Source: Paraburkholderia flava (GTDB lineage: Bacteria; Pseudomonadota; Gammaproteobacteria; Burkholderiales; Burkholderiaceae). From it: DNA of 64,000 nucleotides. The notes under the pieces were generated by a model. The model saw only the letters and a list, made by a program, of their open reading frames with translations. It did not search any database and was not told where the DNA came from. Position numbers and translations under genes: made by a program. The stretch spans positions 806,001-870,000 of the forward strand of contig NZ_SMRO01000002.1 in assembly GCF_004359985.1 (NCBI RefSeq), given 5' to 3'. Shown piece by piece: positions 37,909-47,256 of this stretch (its first letter is position 1; each line of letters begins with the position of its first letter).

Positions 37909-39303
37909 TTAAGCCGGGAGCAAAGAGTCCTTGAGTTCGACGCGCTTGATCTCGCCGACGACGAACAGATAGCACGCGATCGCGATCAGCGCATTCGCGC
38001 CGACGAACACGAGCGCGGCGGCGAACGAACCGGTGCCTTGCACAAGGTAGCCGATGACGATCGGCGTCGTGATGCCAGCGGTGTTGCCGAACGTGTTGAA
38101 CAGCGCGCCGCACAGACCGCTCGCCTGTTTCGGCGCGGTATCCGCGACGACGGCCCAGCCGAGCGCGCCGATACCCTTGCCGAAGAACGCGAGCGCCATG
38201 ATGCCGACGACGATCCACTGCGCGTCGACGTAGTTGCACGCGATCATGCAGGTCGACAGCAACATGCCGGCGACGATCGGCACCTTGCGCGCGAACGTGG
38301 TCGAGTGGCCGCGACGCAGTAGCGCATCGGAGATCACACCGCCGAGCACGCCGCCGAGAAAACCGCAGATCGCCGGAATGGCCGCGACGAAACCGGCCTT
38401 CAGGATCGACATGTGACGTTCCTGCACGAGGTAGATCGGAAACCACGTGAGAAAGAAATAGGTGAGCGTCGTGATGCAGTACTGGCCGATGAATACGCCG
38501 AGCAGCATGCGGCTTTTCAGCATCTCGCGGATGCACGCGCCGGTTCTGACCTGCGGCGTGGCCTTGGGGCTTACGCTGCGGTTTGCGTCTCGTCGGCGGT
38601 CGAGATCGACGAGGCCGCCGCCTGCTTCGATGTACTGGATTTCGAGTTCGTTCGCGAGCGGATGTTCTCTCGGCGTATAGACGGTTTTCAGCCACAGTGC
38701 CGCGATCAGCACGCCGATGATGCCCATCACGGTGAACACGTGCGGCCAGCCGAACGCGTGCGTGATCCAGCCCATCAGCGGCGCGAACATCACCGTCGCG
38801 AAGTACTGCGCCGAATTGAAGATCGCCGATGCGGTGCCGCGCTCAGCGGTCGGAAACCAGGTGGACACGAGGCGGCTGTTGCCCGGAAAGGCGGGCGCTT
38901 CGGCGAAACCGATCAGAAAGCGCAGCACGAACAGCGTGGCGACGGCTGCGGCCACGGTGAGGCCGGCGACCCAGCCCTGCATCATCGTGAGAATCGACCA
39001 CACGAAGATGCTGACCGCGTACGTGCGCTTTGAGCCGAAGCGGTCGAGCAGCCAGCCGCCGGGCAACTGAGCGATCACATAGGCCCACGCGAACGCGGAG
39101 AAAATGTAGCCCATCGAGACCGGCGAGAGGCCGAGCGAGCGTTGCATCGCGGTGCCGGTGATCGACAGCGTCGCGCGATCCGCGTAATTCAGCGTGGTCA
39201 CGAAGAACAGCATGAACACGATCAGGTAACGGACTTTCGTCGCGCGGCGCAGTGGCGGGGCGGTTGTGTCGAGCGGCTGTTCGCGTGTAATCGGTTCGGT
39301 CAT
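37909..39303 (-). CDS. gudP: MFS glucarate/galactarate transporter
   Basis: A 464-residue major facilitator with twelve predicted membrane helices, of the anion:cation symporter (D-galactonate/glucarate) group. Family features are the opening [25 protein letters not shown] (split here as two halves, YLIVFMLFF and NYADRA), the motif [21 protein letters not shown] and [19 protein letters not shown]. It brings hexarate into the cell for gudD, which follows. The ATG at 39303 drops a 52-residue upstream extension with no transporter pattern. Confidence 0.93.
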   Translation of the reverse strand: MTEPITREQPLDTTAPPLRRATKVRYLIVFMLFFVTTLNYADRATLSITGTAMQRSLGLSPVSMGYIFSAFAWAYVIAQLPGGWLLDRFGSKRTYAVSIFVWSILTMMQGWVAGLTVAAAVATLFVLRFLIGFAEAPAFPGNSRLVSTWFPTAERGTASAIFNSAQYFATVMFAPLMGWITHAFGWPHVFTVMGIIGVLIAALWLKTVYTPREHPLANELEIQYIEAGGGLVDLDRRRDANRSVSPKATPQVRTGACIREMLKSRMLLGVFIGQYCITTLTYFFLTWFPIYLVQERHMSILKAGFVAAIPAICGFLGGVLGGVISDALLRRGHSTTFARKVPIVAGMLLSTCMIACNYVDAQWIVVGIMALAFFGKGIGALGWAVVADTAPKQASGLCGALFNTFGNTAGITTPIVIGYLVQGTGSFAAALVFVGANALIAIACYLFVVGEIKRVELKDSLLPA

Positions 39304-39456
39304 GTCGATGTTGCCGGGCCGGGGCGCCGGCTGTCTCCTTGAGGTGCGCGGCGACAACGGGCAGCCGGGCGGTGTGTCTGTCGGAAGCCCGCATGGATGA
39401 CGCGGCCTGGGCCGCCTGATGTCCGGAAATACGGGTAACGAAATTTCCGGGTAAAT

Positions 39457-39491
39457 CATCAGTCATCGGACGACATCTGGCGCAGTATAAT
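39457..39491 (+). promoter_or_regulatory. Shared GntR-type operator overlapping the regulator promoter
   Basis: CATCAGTCATCG (39457-39468), then GACGACAT, is repeated as CATCAGTCATCG, then TACATCAT, at 42145-42164 upstream of the semialdehyde dehydrogenase gene. Just downstream is a perfect -10 TATAAT (39486-39491) reading toward the regulator gene; the repeat covers its -35 position. This fits autoregulation and co-control with gudP, which starts 154 bp away on the other strand. Confidence 0.6.
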
Positions 39492-39547
39492 GAATCGTGA
39501 CTGACCGCTCAAACCCCGCGTAAACCCTATTACAAGCGAACGCCGCC

Positions 39548-40300
39548 ATGTCTGTGCCCACCCTACCCGCCGCGCCGCGCCGCCGTGCACGCAGTCTCGC
39601 GCAAGAGGTCGTCGATGCGCTCACTGCGCAAATCGAAGCCGGCGCGCTGCGGCCCGGCGACAAGCTGCCGACCGAAACCGAAGTGATGGTCGCGCAGGGC
39701 GTGAGCCGCACGGTGGTGCGCGAGGCGATCTCGCGGATGCAGGCGAGCGGCCTCGTCGAAACGCGGCACGGCATTGGCAGTTTCGTGCTGGACCGCGTGC
39801 ATAGTTCAGTTGGTATCGACCCGGCGACGATCACGACGATCCGCGACGTGCTCGCGATTCTCGAAGTGCGGATCAGCCTCGAAAGCGAATGCGCAAGTCT
39901 CGCTGCGCAGCGCGTAACCGAGGACGATCTGGTCACGCTGCAACGCTCGCTCGATGCAATTGCCGCAGCGGCAAGAGCCGGCAGCGACACCGTCGCGCTC
40001 GACTACCAGTTTCATCTGCAGATCGCACGCATCACCGGCAACCGTTATTTCGTCGACATCATGTCGCAGCTCGGCGCTACGCTGATTCCGCGAGCGCGCG
40101 TCAATTCCGCGCGGATCGCCGGCGACGATGCGGAGCACTACATGGCGCGACTCGCGCACGAACACGACGACATCTACGAAGCGATCGCACGACGCGATCC
40201 GGAGGCGGCGCGTGCCGCGATCCGCACGCATTTGACGAAAAGCCGCGAGCGGCTGCGTCGTGCGAACGAGGCGGCAGAGGGCAGCAAAGCAGGCGACTAA
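39548..40300 (+). CDS. GntR/FadR-family regulator of the glucarate cluster
   Basis: A 250-residue regulator with an N-terminal winged HTH (about 15-80; RPGDKLPTETEVMVAQGVSR and VVREAISRMQASGLVETRHG) and a helical FCD effector domain (about 95-240) with metal-ligand-type His residues (DYQFHLQIARITGN and EHDDIYEAI). FCD regulators bind sugar acids and similar ligands. It lies divergent to gudP and next to the dehydrogenase gene, and the shared operator-like sequence supports a role as local repressor. Confidence 0.88.
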   Translation: MSVPTLPAAPRRRARSLAQEVVDALTAQIEAGALRPGDKLPTETEVMVAQGVSRTVVREAISRMQASGLVETRHGIGSFVLDRVHSSVGIDPATITTIRDVLAILEVRISLESECASLAAQRVTEDDLVTLQRSLDAIAAAARAGSDTVALDYQFHLQIARITGNRYFVDIMSQLGATLIPRARVNSARIAGDDAEHYMARLAHEHDDIYEAIARRDPEAARAAIRTHLTKSRERLRRANEAAEGSKAGD

Positions 40301-40459
40301 ACGCGCGGGCTTCACGCGTCGATATCGACGTGATGCGCAGCGACATGGCGTCGTCGGACGTCTTATAAAAAACAACGCCATCGGCGGCGCGGCTCAAACG
40401 ATGTCTGGCCGGCTGCCGATGGCGTCGCAGAACGGATTAACCGTCCGCGCTAACGTTCG

Positions 40460-42070
40460 TTAGCGCTTCGCCAGTGCGCCATCGTGCAGGCGCCACAACT
40501 CCAGCGGATTCTCGTCGCGCAGCGACAGCGGCAGCAGTTCCGCAGGCAGATCCTGATAGCAGACCGGTCGCAGGAACCGCTCGATCGCGGTCGATCCGAC
40601 GGAGGTCGCGCGGCTGTCCGACGTGGCCGGGAACGGGCCGCCGTGAACCATCGCGTGGCAGACCTCGACGCCGGTCGGATAACCGTTCGCGAGAATCCGT
40701 CCTGCCTTGCGTTCGAGAACCGGCAGCAGACGGCGGGCGAGTGAGGCATCGCCGGCATTCGCGACGTCGAGATGCAGCGTCGCGGTCAACTGTCCCTGCA
40801 GATGTTCGGCGACACGCAGCAGCGTCGCTTCGTCGCGGCAACGGATCACCGTCGCTGCCGGGCCGAACACTTCGTCTCCGAGTGCGGCTGTGTCGAGGAA
40901 CGTCTCGGCTTCGCACACGAACAGCGCACCTTGCGCCTGGTTCGGTCCAGCGGCGGCCGGTCCTTCTGCTGCCAGCGACACGCCGTTCAATTCCCGCAGA
41001 TGCCCGATGCCGTCGCAATACGCCGCGTGAATGCCGGACGTGAGCATCGTCTGCGCGGGTTTGCCGGCGAGCGCGTCACGCGACGCCGAGATGAACGCGT
41101 TCAATGCATCGCCTTCGAGCGCGATCACGAGGCCGGGGTTCGTGCAGAACTGGCCAGCACCCAGCGACAGCGAATCCACGAAGCCGCGCGCGATCGCGTC
41201 GCCGCGTGCGGCGAGCGCAGCGGGCAACACGAAGAACGGATTGATGCTGCTCATTTCCGCGTACACGGGGATCGGCTCCGGCCGTGCAGCCGCGGTGCGA
41301 ACCAGCGCGAGGCCGCCGTTGCGCGAGCCCGTGAAGCCGACTGCCTTGATCGCCGGATGCGCGACCAGTGCCTCACCGACCTCGTTGCCTGCACCGACGA
41401 TCATCGAGAACACGCCTTCCGGCAAGCCGCATTGCGCGACCGCACGCTGCACGACGCGACCGACCATCTCCGACGTGCCGAGGTGCGCGCGATGCGCCTT
41501 CACGACCACCGGACAACCTGCCGCCAGCGCCGATGCGGTATCGCCGCCGGCCACCGAAAACGCGAGCGGAAAATTGCTCGCACCGAACACGGCCACCGGA
41601 CCGAGCGGCACGTTCTGCTTGCGCAGATCGGCACGCGGCAGCGGCTTGCGATCGGGCAGTGCCGGGTCGAGCGTTGCGTCGAGCCAGCGGCCGTCGCGCA
41701 CGAGCGACGCAAACAGTTTCAGCTGACCGACCGTGCGACCGCGCTCGCCTTCGAGCCGTGTCTTCGGCAAACCGCTTTCCGCATGCGCGCGTTCGATCAG
41801 CGCGTCGCCGAGTGCGGCGATGCCGTCGGCGATCGTTTCGAGCAGACGGGCGCGCGTCTCGAGCGACGCGGCGCGGTAGTCGTCGAATGCGGCGGCGGCG
41901 AGCGAGCAGGCGCGCGCGACGTCTTCGCGTGTGCCGCTGTGGAACGCGGGGGTGTCGATCGGGGCGTCGGTGGCGGGATTCAGCGCACGCAGCGGTGCGC
42001 CGCTGCCGCGCACCGCCGAGCCGCCGATCAGCATTTCGCCGGTCAGCGAAGCAGGGGACAAGTCGGACAT
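40460..42070 (-). CDS. 2-oxoglutarate semialdehyde dehydrogenase
   Basis: A 536-residue aldehyde dehydrogenase, the NADP-dependent type that oxidises alpha-ketoglutaric semialdehyde to 2-oxoglutarate. The catalytic Cys is in [14 protein letters not shown], the general-base Glu in [11 protein letters not shown], and the nucleotide loop is in [13 protein letters not shown] 42070 is used; an upstream in-frame start adds 28 unlike residues. With GudP and GudD it completes the hexarate route to the TCA cycle except for the 5-keto-4-deoxyglucarate dehydratase, which is not in the window. Confidence 0.88.
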   Translation of the reverse strand: MSDLSPASLTGEMLIGGSAVRGSGAPLRALNPATDAPIDTPAFHSGTREDVARACSLAAAAFDDYRAASLETRARLLETIADGIAALGDALIERAHAESGLPKTRLEGERGRTVGQLKLFASLVRDGRWLDATLDPALPDRKPLPRADLRKQNVPLGPVAVFGASNFPLAFSVAGGDTASALAAGCPVVVKAHRAHLGTSEMVGRVVQRAVAQCGLPEGVFSMIVGAGNEVGEALVAHPAIKAVGFTGSRNGGLALVRTAAARPEPIPVYAEMSSINPFFVLPAALAARGDAIARGFVDSLSLGAGQFCTNPGLVIALEGDALNAFISASRDALAGKPAQTMLTSGIHAAYCDGIGHLRELNGVSLAAEGPAAAGPNQAQGALFVCEAETFLDTAALGDEVFGPAATVIRCRDEATLLRVAEHLQGQLTATLHLDVANAGDASLARRLLPVLERKAGRILANGYPTGVEVCHAMVHGGPFPATSDSRATSVGSTAIERFLRPVCYQDLPAELLPLSLRDENPLELWRLHDGALAKR

Positions 42071-42144
42071 TAGGGGGCCTCGTTTCAGTTCTGGAAGGGG
42101 ATGGCGGCCCGCGTATTGCCGGCCAGAGGGAGTCGTGCTCGATA

Positions 42145-42164
42145 CATCAGTCATCGTACATCAT
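42145..42164 (-). promoter_or_regulatory. Second copy of the GntR-type operator
   Basis: CATCAGTCATCG followed by TACATCAT is the counterpart of 39457-39476, sharing 12 identical bases and then a similar half. It lies 75 bp upstream of the dehydrogenase ATG, where a repressor could act. Confidence 0.55.
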
Positions 42165-42271
42165 TGGCTGAATCGCAGCAATGCGGGCTTCCCCTGAAGG
42201 TAACTGACCTACGCTGCAGCCCCTATGGATATGGCGTGCCGCTTGGATGGTGAAGAGGGTACGGCGGAGAA

Positions 42272-42302
42272 GCCCGGCAAGACATCGTATGTCTTGCCGG
42301 GC
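42272..42302 (-). terminator. Terminator-like hairpin after garR
   Basis: A 14-bp perfect stem (GCCCGGCAAGACAT with ATGTCTTGCCGGGC) closes a 3-base loop, beginning 12 bp past the garR stop on the minus strand. It lacks a clear T-run, so it may be a processing or stability hairpin. Confidence 0.6.
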
Positions 42303-42313
42303 CGGACGGCCGT

Positions 42314-43198
42314 TCAGGCGACCGTGTGATTGGCCATCAACTCGAGTGCTTTAACGAGCGCCGAGTGGTCGAGCTGGCCGGCGTCATTGGCGCTGCACAG
42401 GTTGAACAGCTGCTGACAGCTCGCGGTGTGCGGCAACGGCACGCCGAGCGCTTTCGCGCCTTCGAGCGCGAGCCCGAGATCCTTGCGATGCAGTTCGATC
42501 CGGAAGCCCGGGTCGAACGTGCGCTTGATCATCCGCTCGCCATGTACTTCGAGAATCCGCGACGACGCGAATCCGCCCATCAACGCCGCGCGCACGCGCG
42601 CCGGGTCCGCGCCTGCTTTCGACGCGAACAGCAACGCCTCGCCGACCGCTTCGATCGTCAGCGCGACGATGATCTGGTTCGCGACCTTGCAGGTCTGCCC
42701 GGCACCGACGTCGCCGATGAGCGTGATGTTCTTGCCCATCAGTTCGAACAGCGGCTTCACGCGCTCGAACGCGGTTTCGCCGCCGCCGACCATGATCGTC
42801 AGCGATGCGGCCTTTGCGCCGACTTCGCCGCCCGACACCGGCGCATCGAGATAGTCGCAACCGAGCGCCGCGATCTTCGCGGCGAAGTCCTTCGTTTGCA
42901 GCGGCGCGATCGAGCTCATGTCGATCACGGTCTTGCCTGCGCTTAAGCCTGCGGCGATGCCGTTGTCGCCAAACAGCACGGCTTCGACATCGGGCGTGTC
43001 GGGCAGCATCGTGATGATGACGTCGGCCTGCTGGGCGACTTCCTTCGGCGACGCACACGACGTTGCGCCGCCGTCTTTCAGTTCAGCGGGCAATACGCCG
43101 CCGCGCTTGTACGCGAACAGCGTGTGGCCGCCTGCCTGCAGATTGCGCGCCATCGGTGCGCCCATGATGCCGAGTCCGATAAAGCCGATCTTTGCCAT
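42314..43198 (-). CDS. garR: Tartronate semialdehyde reductase (2-hydroxy-3-oxopropionate reductase)
   Basis: A 294-residue beta-hydroxyacid dehydrogenase. The N-terminal Rossmann loop is GFIGLGIMGAPMARNL; the substrate motif is DAPVSGGEVGAKAASL; and catalytic Lys falls in GAGQTCKVANQIIV. The family reduces tartronate semialdehyde to D-glycerate in hexarate or glyoxylate use; garR and glxR are near-identical in sequence. Here it is next to the glucarate cluster, which favours garR, but the cluster's other genes use the 2-oxoglutarate route, so the link is not certain. Confidence 0.85.
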   Translation of the reverse strand: MAKIGFIGLGIMGAPMARNLQAGGHTLFAYKRGGVLPAELKDGGATSCASPKEVAQQADVIITMLPDTPDVEAVLFGDNGIAAGLSAGKTVIDMSSIAPLQTKDFAAKIAALGCDYLDAPVSGGEVGAKAASLTIMVGGGETAFERVKPLFELMGKNITLIGDVGAGQTCKVANQIIVALTIEAVGEALLFASKAGADPARVRAALMGGFASSRILEVHGERMIKRTFDPGFRIELHRKDLGLALEGAKALGVPLPHTASCQQLFNLCSANDAGQLDHSALVKALELMANHTVA

Positions 43199-43363
43199 GA
43201 TTGTCTTCCGTGCGAATGCGATGGGAGTGAGGGGCGAGGGAGTGTGGGATGCGGGAGCCGCATGCTCGCAAGCATAAGCGCGGCTCGCGAGACGTGCAGC
43301 TTCGCGGTCCGTGAGCGTGAAGGGAAGATGGCACGCACGAAGGGGCGCGCAGGTACGGAAGAG

Positions 43364-44014
43364 TTAGAAACGCAGCGTCGGGTCGCGACCCATCAGGACC
43401 ACGAGGATCTCGGTTTCGTCGGGTTGCTGCGTGAAATATGCGTGTGGCGTCGCGCTGCCGAAGAGCACGCTTTCCCCGGCCGTCAGCGTAGCCGGCTCCT
43501 TTCCCTCGAAGCTCAGTTCGAGGCTTCCCGACAGCACGTAGCAGAACTCCATGCCGGCATGTCCGGCGAGTCCGCCCGCGTCCTCCACGCTGGTGGCATG
43601 AACGCGCATCAGCAGTGGCATCAGGCCGCCGGTATTTCCCCTATGCAGTAGTGAGTAGCTGTAGGGGATATCGGCGAGACGGGTGAACGCAATGTCGTCG
43701 AGACGCGAGATGCTGACCGCCGAAGGCGCCCGCGACGGCGCAACGAGCATGTCCTGCCAGTCGAAGCCGAGTCCCTCGACGATCTTGTAGAGCATCCCGA
43801 ACGTCGGCGACATCTTGTTCGTTTCGATCCGCGACAGCGTGGCTTCCGGCACGCCCGTCAGCCGGCTGGCATCCGTCAGCGACAGATCTCTCGATTTGCG
43901 CAGGTGCCGCAGGCGCTGGCCGATCGCGTCGGCGGGGATCCGCGACGAAGGCTTTCTGGCGGCCGGAGCCGGTAGCGTCGCGAGAATCGACGCGACACGC
44001 GATTTTCTGTTCAT
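43364..44014 (-). CDS. XRE-family regulator with C-terminal cupin domain
   Basis: A 216-residue protein: a basic leader, an HTH_3 domain (about 30-85; LRHLRKSRDLSLTDASRLTG and TLSRIETNKMSPTFGMLYKI) and a cupin barrel (about 130-210; GHAGMEFCYVLSGSLELSFEGKE in two parts, then SVLFGSATPHAYF). The type commonly represses a neighbouring operon and binds a small molecule through the cupin. It is divergent from the hydrolase gene. A TTACGTATATGTAA palindrome lies 52 bp upstream of its start. Confidence 0.88.
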   Translation of the reverse strand: MNRKSRVASILATLPAPAARKPSSRIPADAIGQRLRHLRKSRDLSLTDASRLTGVPEATLSRIETNKMSPTFGMLYKIVEGLGFDWQDMLVAPSRAPSAVSISRLDDIAFTRLADIPYSYSLLHRGNTGGLMPLLMRVHATSVEDAGGLAGHAGMEFCYVLSGSLELSFEGKEPATLTAGESVLFGSATPHAYFTQQPDETEILVVLMGRDPTLRF

Positions 44015-44065
44015 CGGTTGTCTTCCTTGCCGCTTCGCCCGGTCTGCTCACCGCGCATCATTAAT

Positions 44066-44079
44066 TTACGTATATGTAA
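44066..44079. promoter_or_regulatory. Palindromic operator near the XRE-cupin gene
   Basis: TTACGTATATGTAA is a 14-bp palindrome with one mismatched pair. It closely matches the perfect palindrome at 44222-44241 upstream of the divergent hydrolase gene and is the likely autoregulatory site of the XRE-cupin protein. Confidence 0.55.
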
Positions 44080-44221
44080 CAAGAAATTCATTGAAAAACA
44101 ATCGTCTAAATAAGAAATAGTCAATTGTTTGTGAGTGCATTCGAAGTTGACTAAAGTGGTCGACGGGAGCGGAATTCTGCTCCCTGGTGGCCTGCGGAGC
44201 CACGGCTTCCGCACGCGCTGA

Positions 44222-44241
44222 TTTTTACATATATGTAAAAA
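44222..44241. promoter_or_regulatory. Perfect 20-bp palindromic operator before the hydrolase gene
   Basis: TTTTTACATATATGTAAAAA is a perfect 20-bp palindrome ending just before the ribosome site of the hydrolase gene. Its core differs from the 44066-44079 copy by one base. A protein bound here would block translation start or transcription, which fits repression by the XRE-cupin protein. Confidence 0.6.
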
Positions 44242-44253
44242 AGGATGAGCATC

Positions 44254-45459
44254 ATGTCGACACAAGCTTCGTACGGGCGGTTCCAGAAAGAAGGTTGGGT
44301 GCAGTGGCCGGCGGAATCCGAACTGAGTTTTCAGTTCGCGCGCACGTTGGGCGGTGCGCAGGAAGGGGCGAGCCTGATCAGCGAGTGCTTCGCGGCCGCG
44401 TCGAAGATGACGCCCGGCGACACGGAGAGCTGGTATCGCGAATGGCAGGCGCTGGCGAAGACCAGCGAACGGCGCGCGAACGACGCATTCGCAGCGCAGC
44501 GCTTTCGCACGGCATCGAGCAACTGGCTGCGCGCGGCGAACTACTACCGCTCGTCGGAGTTCTACCTTGCGCACGACGATCCGCGGCGTCTCGATACATT
44601 CGACAGCGTCGAGCGTTGTTCGCATCGCTATCTTGCCGGGTTGACGCCGGCGGGAGAGGTCGTCCGGATTCCATACGAAAACGGCACGCATCTCGATGCG
44701 TATTTTCTGCCGTGCGCGGAGAAGAGCATTCGCTCGCCGGTCGTGATCGCGTTCGGCGGGCTCGATGAATACAAGGACGAACTGCTGCACGAAATGCCCA
44801 AGCATGCGCTGACACGCGGGATGTCGCTGCTGCTGGTCGACATGCCCGGGCAGGGCGGGACGTTGCGTCGTCAGAAGCTCGCGAATCGTCCGGATACCGA
44901 GGTGCCGGTCGGCGCCTGCGTCGACTATCTGTTGACGCGCGCTGACATCGATCCCGCGAAGATCGCACTGTATGGCGCGAGTGTCGGTGGAGTGTATGCG
45001 GCGCGTGCGGCATCGTTCGAGAAGCGCCTCGTCGCGGCCGTATCCGATTCCGTGATGTTCGACATGTCGTCGCTGTTCGAGGGCTGGCTTGCTACGCCGG
45101 AGCGATCGATCTGGCGTCATCTGAAGTGGGTGTTCGGCCGCGAGACGATCGAAGGGGTGGTGGAGAAGGCAAAAGCGTTCCGTCTCGAAGGCGTGATCGA
45201 CAACATCAGCATCCCTTATCTGGTCTTGCAGGGCACCGAGGACTGGCTCGGGCTGAAGACAGCGACGGACACTTACGACTACGCGAAAGCGCACGGAGTC
45301 GACGTGGAACTGAAGCTGTTCGACCCTGCGGAAACGGGTGCGGCGCATTGCCAGGTCGATAACCCGACGTTGGGTCAGGAGTTCATTTGCGACTGGCTGG
45401 CTGCGAAGCTCGGTATCGACCAGGGTGCAGCGCGCGTGCGTGTGTCGGCACTTGCGTGA
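44254..45459 (+). CDS. Alpha/beta hydrolase (FrsA/DUF1100-like)
   Basis: A 401-residue serine hydrolase with an N-terminal helical cap region (about 1-135) and a hydrolase core. The nucleophile elbow is YGASVGGVYA (G-x-S-x-G-G), the oxyanion loop is IAFGGLDEYKDE, and a late His is in AAHCQVDN. It resembles 2,6-dihydroxypseudooxynicotine hydrolase and FrsA-like proteins; the substrate is unknown. The ATG at 44254 is chosen because AAGGA lies 8 bases upstream; the ATG at 44245 is inside that site. The gene is probably controlled by the divergent XRE-cupin protein. Confidence 0.85.
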   Translation: MSTQASYGRFQKEGWVQWPAESELSFQFARTLGGAQEGASLISECFAAASKMTPGDTESWYREWQALAKTSERRANDAFAAQRFRTASSNWLRAANYYRSSEFYLAHDDPRRLDTFDSVERCSHRYLAGLTPAGEVVRIPYENGTHLDAYFLPCAEKSIRSPVVIAFGGLDEYKDELLHEMPKHALTRGMSLLLVDMPGQGGTLRRQKLANRPDTEVPVGACVDYLLTRADIDPAKIALYGASVGGVYAARAASFEKRLVAAVSDSVMFDMSSLFEGWLATPERSIWRHLKWVFGRETIEGVVEKAKAFRLEGVIDNISIPYLVLQGTEDWLGLKTATDTYDYAKAHGVDVELKLFDPAETGAAHCQVDNPTLGQEFICDWLAAKLGIDQGAARVRVSALA

Positions 45460-45722
45460 GTGGATTCGCAGTCGCGTGTTGGTGCGTTATCGCTGTTCGT
45501 CGGACGTAGCGTAGCGTTGCGTCTGGCGAACAGGCTGGCGCGGTCGCGCTTATCGCCCTGCACCGCGTCGTCGTCAATGCCGCATAAACGACCGCAAATG
45601 GATTCATCGATTCGTTTACCCAAACCGCCTCATTCTTTGCAAGCATTTGAGACGAAGCTCGCTACGATGCCTGCGCCTGGCGTTGCAGTTCTGCTGCTGA
45701 CGCCTTTCTCAGGAGCGACACC

Positions 45723-46094
45723 ATGTTTCAGACAGGACGCGAGTATTCGCGCGAAGACATTCACAGGATCACCGGCGGTTGCAAGCAAGCGTTCTTGCCC
45801 GTCAAGGACGGCAAGGTCGTTGCCGCCCGACTCAGACCGGATCTGAACCCGCATGCACCCGATGCGATCGTCTGCGACGGCAGCGCCGCCTCGCGAGCAG
45901 CCGGACGACGGCTGGCGCGCCAGACCGATCCCATCCCGGTGTTCATGCGCACGGCGACGGATCGCTTCAAGTATGTCGGTGACTACGTCGTCGTCGAGTC
46001 ACTGACCGCGCCGGTCGATTACGCACCGTATGTGCAGAACAGCAGTTTCACGATCGGACAGATTTCGCGTGTGCTGCGGATGAAGCGCTGTTGA
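45723..46094 (+). CDS. Small unassigned protein, possibly SRA/PUA-like
   Basis: A 123-residue soluble protein with no signal peptide. The fold pattern FQTGREYSREDIHRITGG, then AFLPVKDGKVVAARL, NPHAPDAIV and RFKYVGDYVV recalls the SRA-like modules of McrA-type restriction proteins (ScoMcrA-like), which read modified bases. I recall this only as a pattern and cannot confirm it. It is a single-gene unit with no nuclease next to it, and codon use is like its neighbours. Confidence 0.55.
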   Translation: MFQTGREYSREDIHRITGGCKQAFLPVKDGKVVAARLRPDLNPHAPDAIVCDGSAASRAAGRRLARQTDPIPVFMRTATDRFKYVGDYVVVESLTAPVDYAPYVQNSSFTIGQISRVLRMKRC

Positions 46095-46468
46095 ATGCAT
46101 GGCCGGCATCGCGAGTGGCGATGCCGGTTCATTGGCGCGTTTGATAATGCAGTAGCTGTCGTGCTTGTAGTACCGGAAGAGCGTACCTGTCGCATTGATC
46201 GGGAGTCATCTGCCCGACGCGCTGCGCAACGATGCGATTCTCGTTCTGTCCGCATACCGGTTCAAATCATCTTCTTAAGACCGCAGCCTGCGGTGTCCAC
46301 TACGAAACGCCTCCTTAATGCATCGCCTGCCGCGTGGTAAACGTGTGTCCGGCGATGACGTCCGCGAGAAGATGACGATCCGCGCGCGCGACATCGTGCA
46401 TCACCTTCGCGTGAGGTGACCCGATCAGCCGGCAGGCATCGATGCCGGACATCCATCAGGAGGAGAAC
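46095..46468. other. 374-bp gap between two small genes
   Basis: Just after the small SRA-like gene a 10-bp stem (CCGGCATCGC with GCGATGCCGG, 46103-46127) with a 5-base loop and a short T-rich tail may be its terminator. The remainder has no supported gene or clear promoter hexamers. Confidence 0.55.
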
Positions 46469-47002
46469 GTGACGAACAACGGAGTAGAGCGCAAACGCGT
46501 GCCCTTTGCATTCATCGTGGTGGGCAGCATGTTTTCGGTCATCGCGATCGTATTGCTGGCGGTAGCGATCTGGACGCTCAAGCATCAGATCAAGGCATCG
46601 ACACCGTTGATGGCGTTGGTGGCATTCGGCTGGGCATTGCTCGCGATGGTCGTCTCGATGATGTTGTCGCTGCCTGGTGCGCGGCAGCGCTCCGGTCGCA
46701 CGCGAACGCGCGCAGGAACCGTGACGCTCGCCGATCCTTCGCCGCTGCCCGGTCAGATACGCAGCACGCTCACGGGGCCCGGCGTCGAAGCGACGGGCAG
46801 CGCGACGATCACGGTGGGAAGTCGCGTGCCGTCGATCTGGTTGGGCATTGCATCGCTGGGGCTGGTGGTCGTTTCTGTGCTGCTTTATCTGCACGGACGC
46901 ACGACAGGTATCGGCATTCTGATCGGTCTGATCATGTCGTTCTTCATGATGAGCTGGGCGACCAAGGCGTGGCCGCGACCGCAGGTCGCGGAACCCGAAT
47001 GA
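46469..47002 (+). CDS. Unassigned membrane protein
   Basis: A 177-residue protein with four hydrophobic segments: VPFAFIVVGSMFSVIAIVLL, then ALVAFGWALLAMVVSMMLSL, and two near the C-terminus. The central part has Arg and Gly-rich turns. I do not recognise a family. The start is the GTG at 46469, because AGGAGG stands five bases upstream; an ATG nine codons earlier would put this site inside the gene. A terminator-like hairpin follows. Confidence 0.6.
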   Translation: MTNNGVERKRVPFAFIVVGSMFSVIAIVLLAVAIWTLKHQIKASTPLMALVAFGWALLAMVVSMMLSLPGARQRSGRTRTRAGTVTLADPSPLPGQIRSTLTGPGVEATGSATITVGSRVPSIWLGIASLGLVVVSVLLYLHGRTTGIGILIGLIMSFFMMSWATKAWPRPQVAEPE

Positions 47003-47037
47003 GACTGCGATGTAGAGGCGGCATGCGGTGAAAGGAC

Positions 47038-47075
47038 AGGCCCTCGGCTTTGCATCGGAGGGCCTTGTTCTTTGG
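47038..47075 (+). terminator. Terminator after the membrane-protein gene
   Basis: AGGCCCTC pairs with GAGGGCCT over 8 bp (arms 47038-47045 and 47058-47065) and is followed by TGTTCTTT. It lies 36 bp past the stop codon of the membrane-protein gene. Confidence 0.6.
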
Positions 47076-47256
47076 GGTTCTCGTATCCGTCAATCCGGCG
47101 GTCGCGCTGGGCTCGAACACGTGATCACTTCCATGTTTAAGGCCGAGTGCGATCAGCCGTCATCGCGTGGCGCCCGGACGGCTGCGTTTCATCATTCGCA
47201 TCGATATCGCCGGATACAATGACGTCCTCTGAAATCCGGACCGACTCGGCCTCTGT

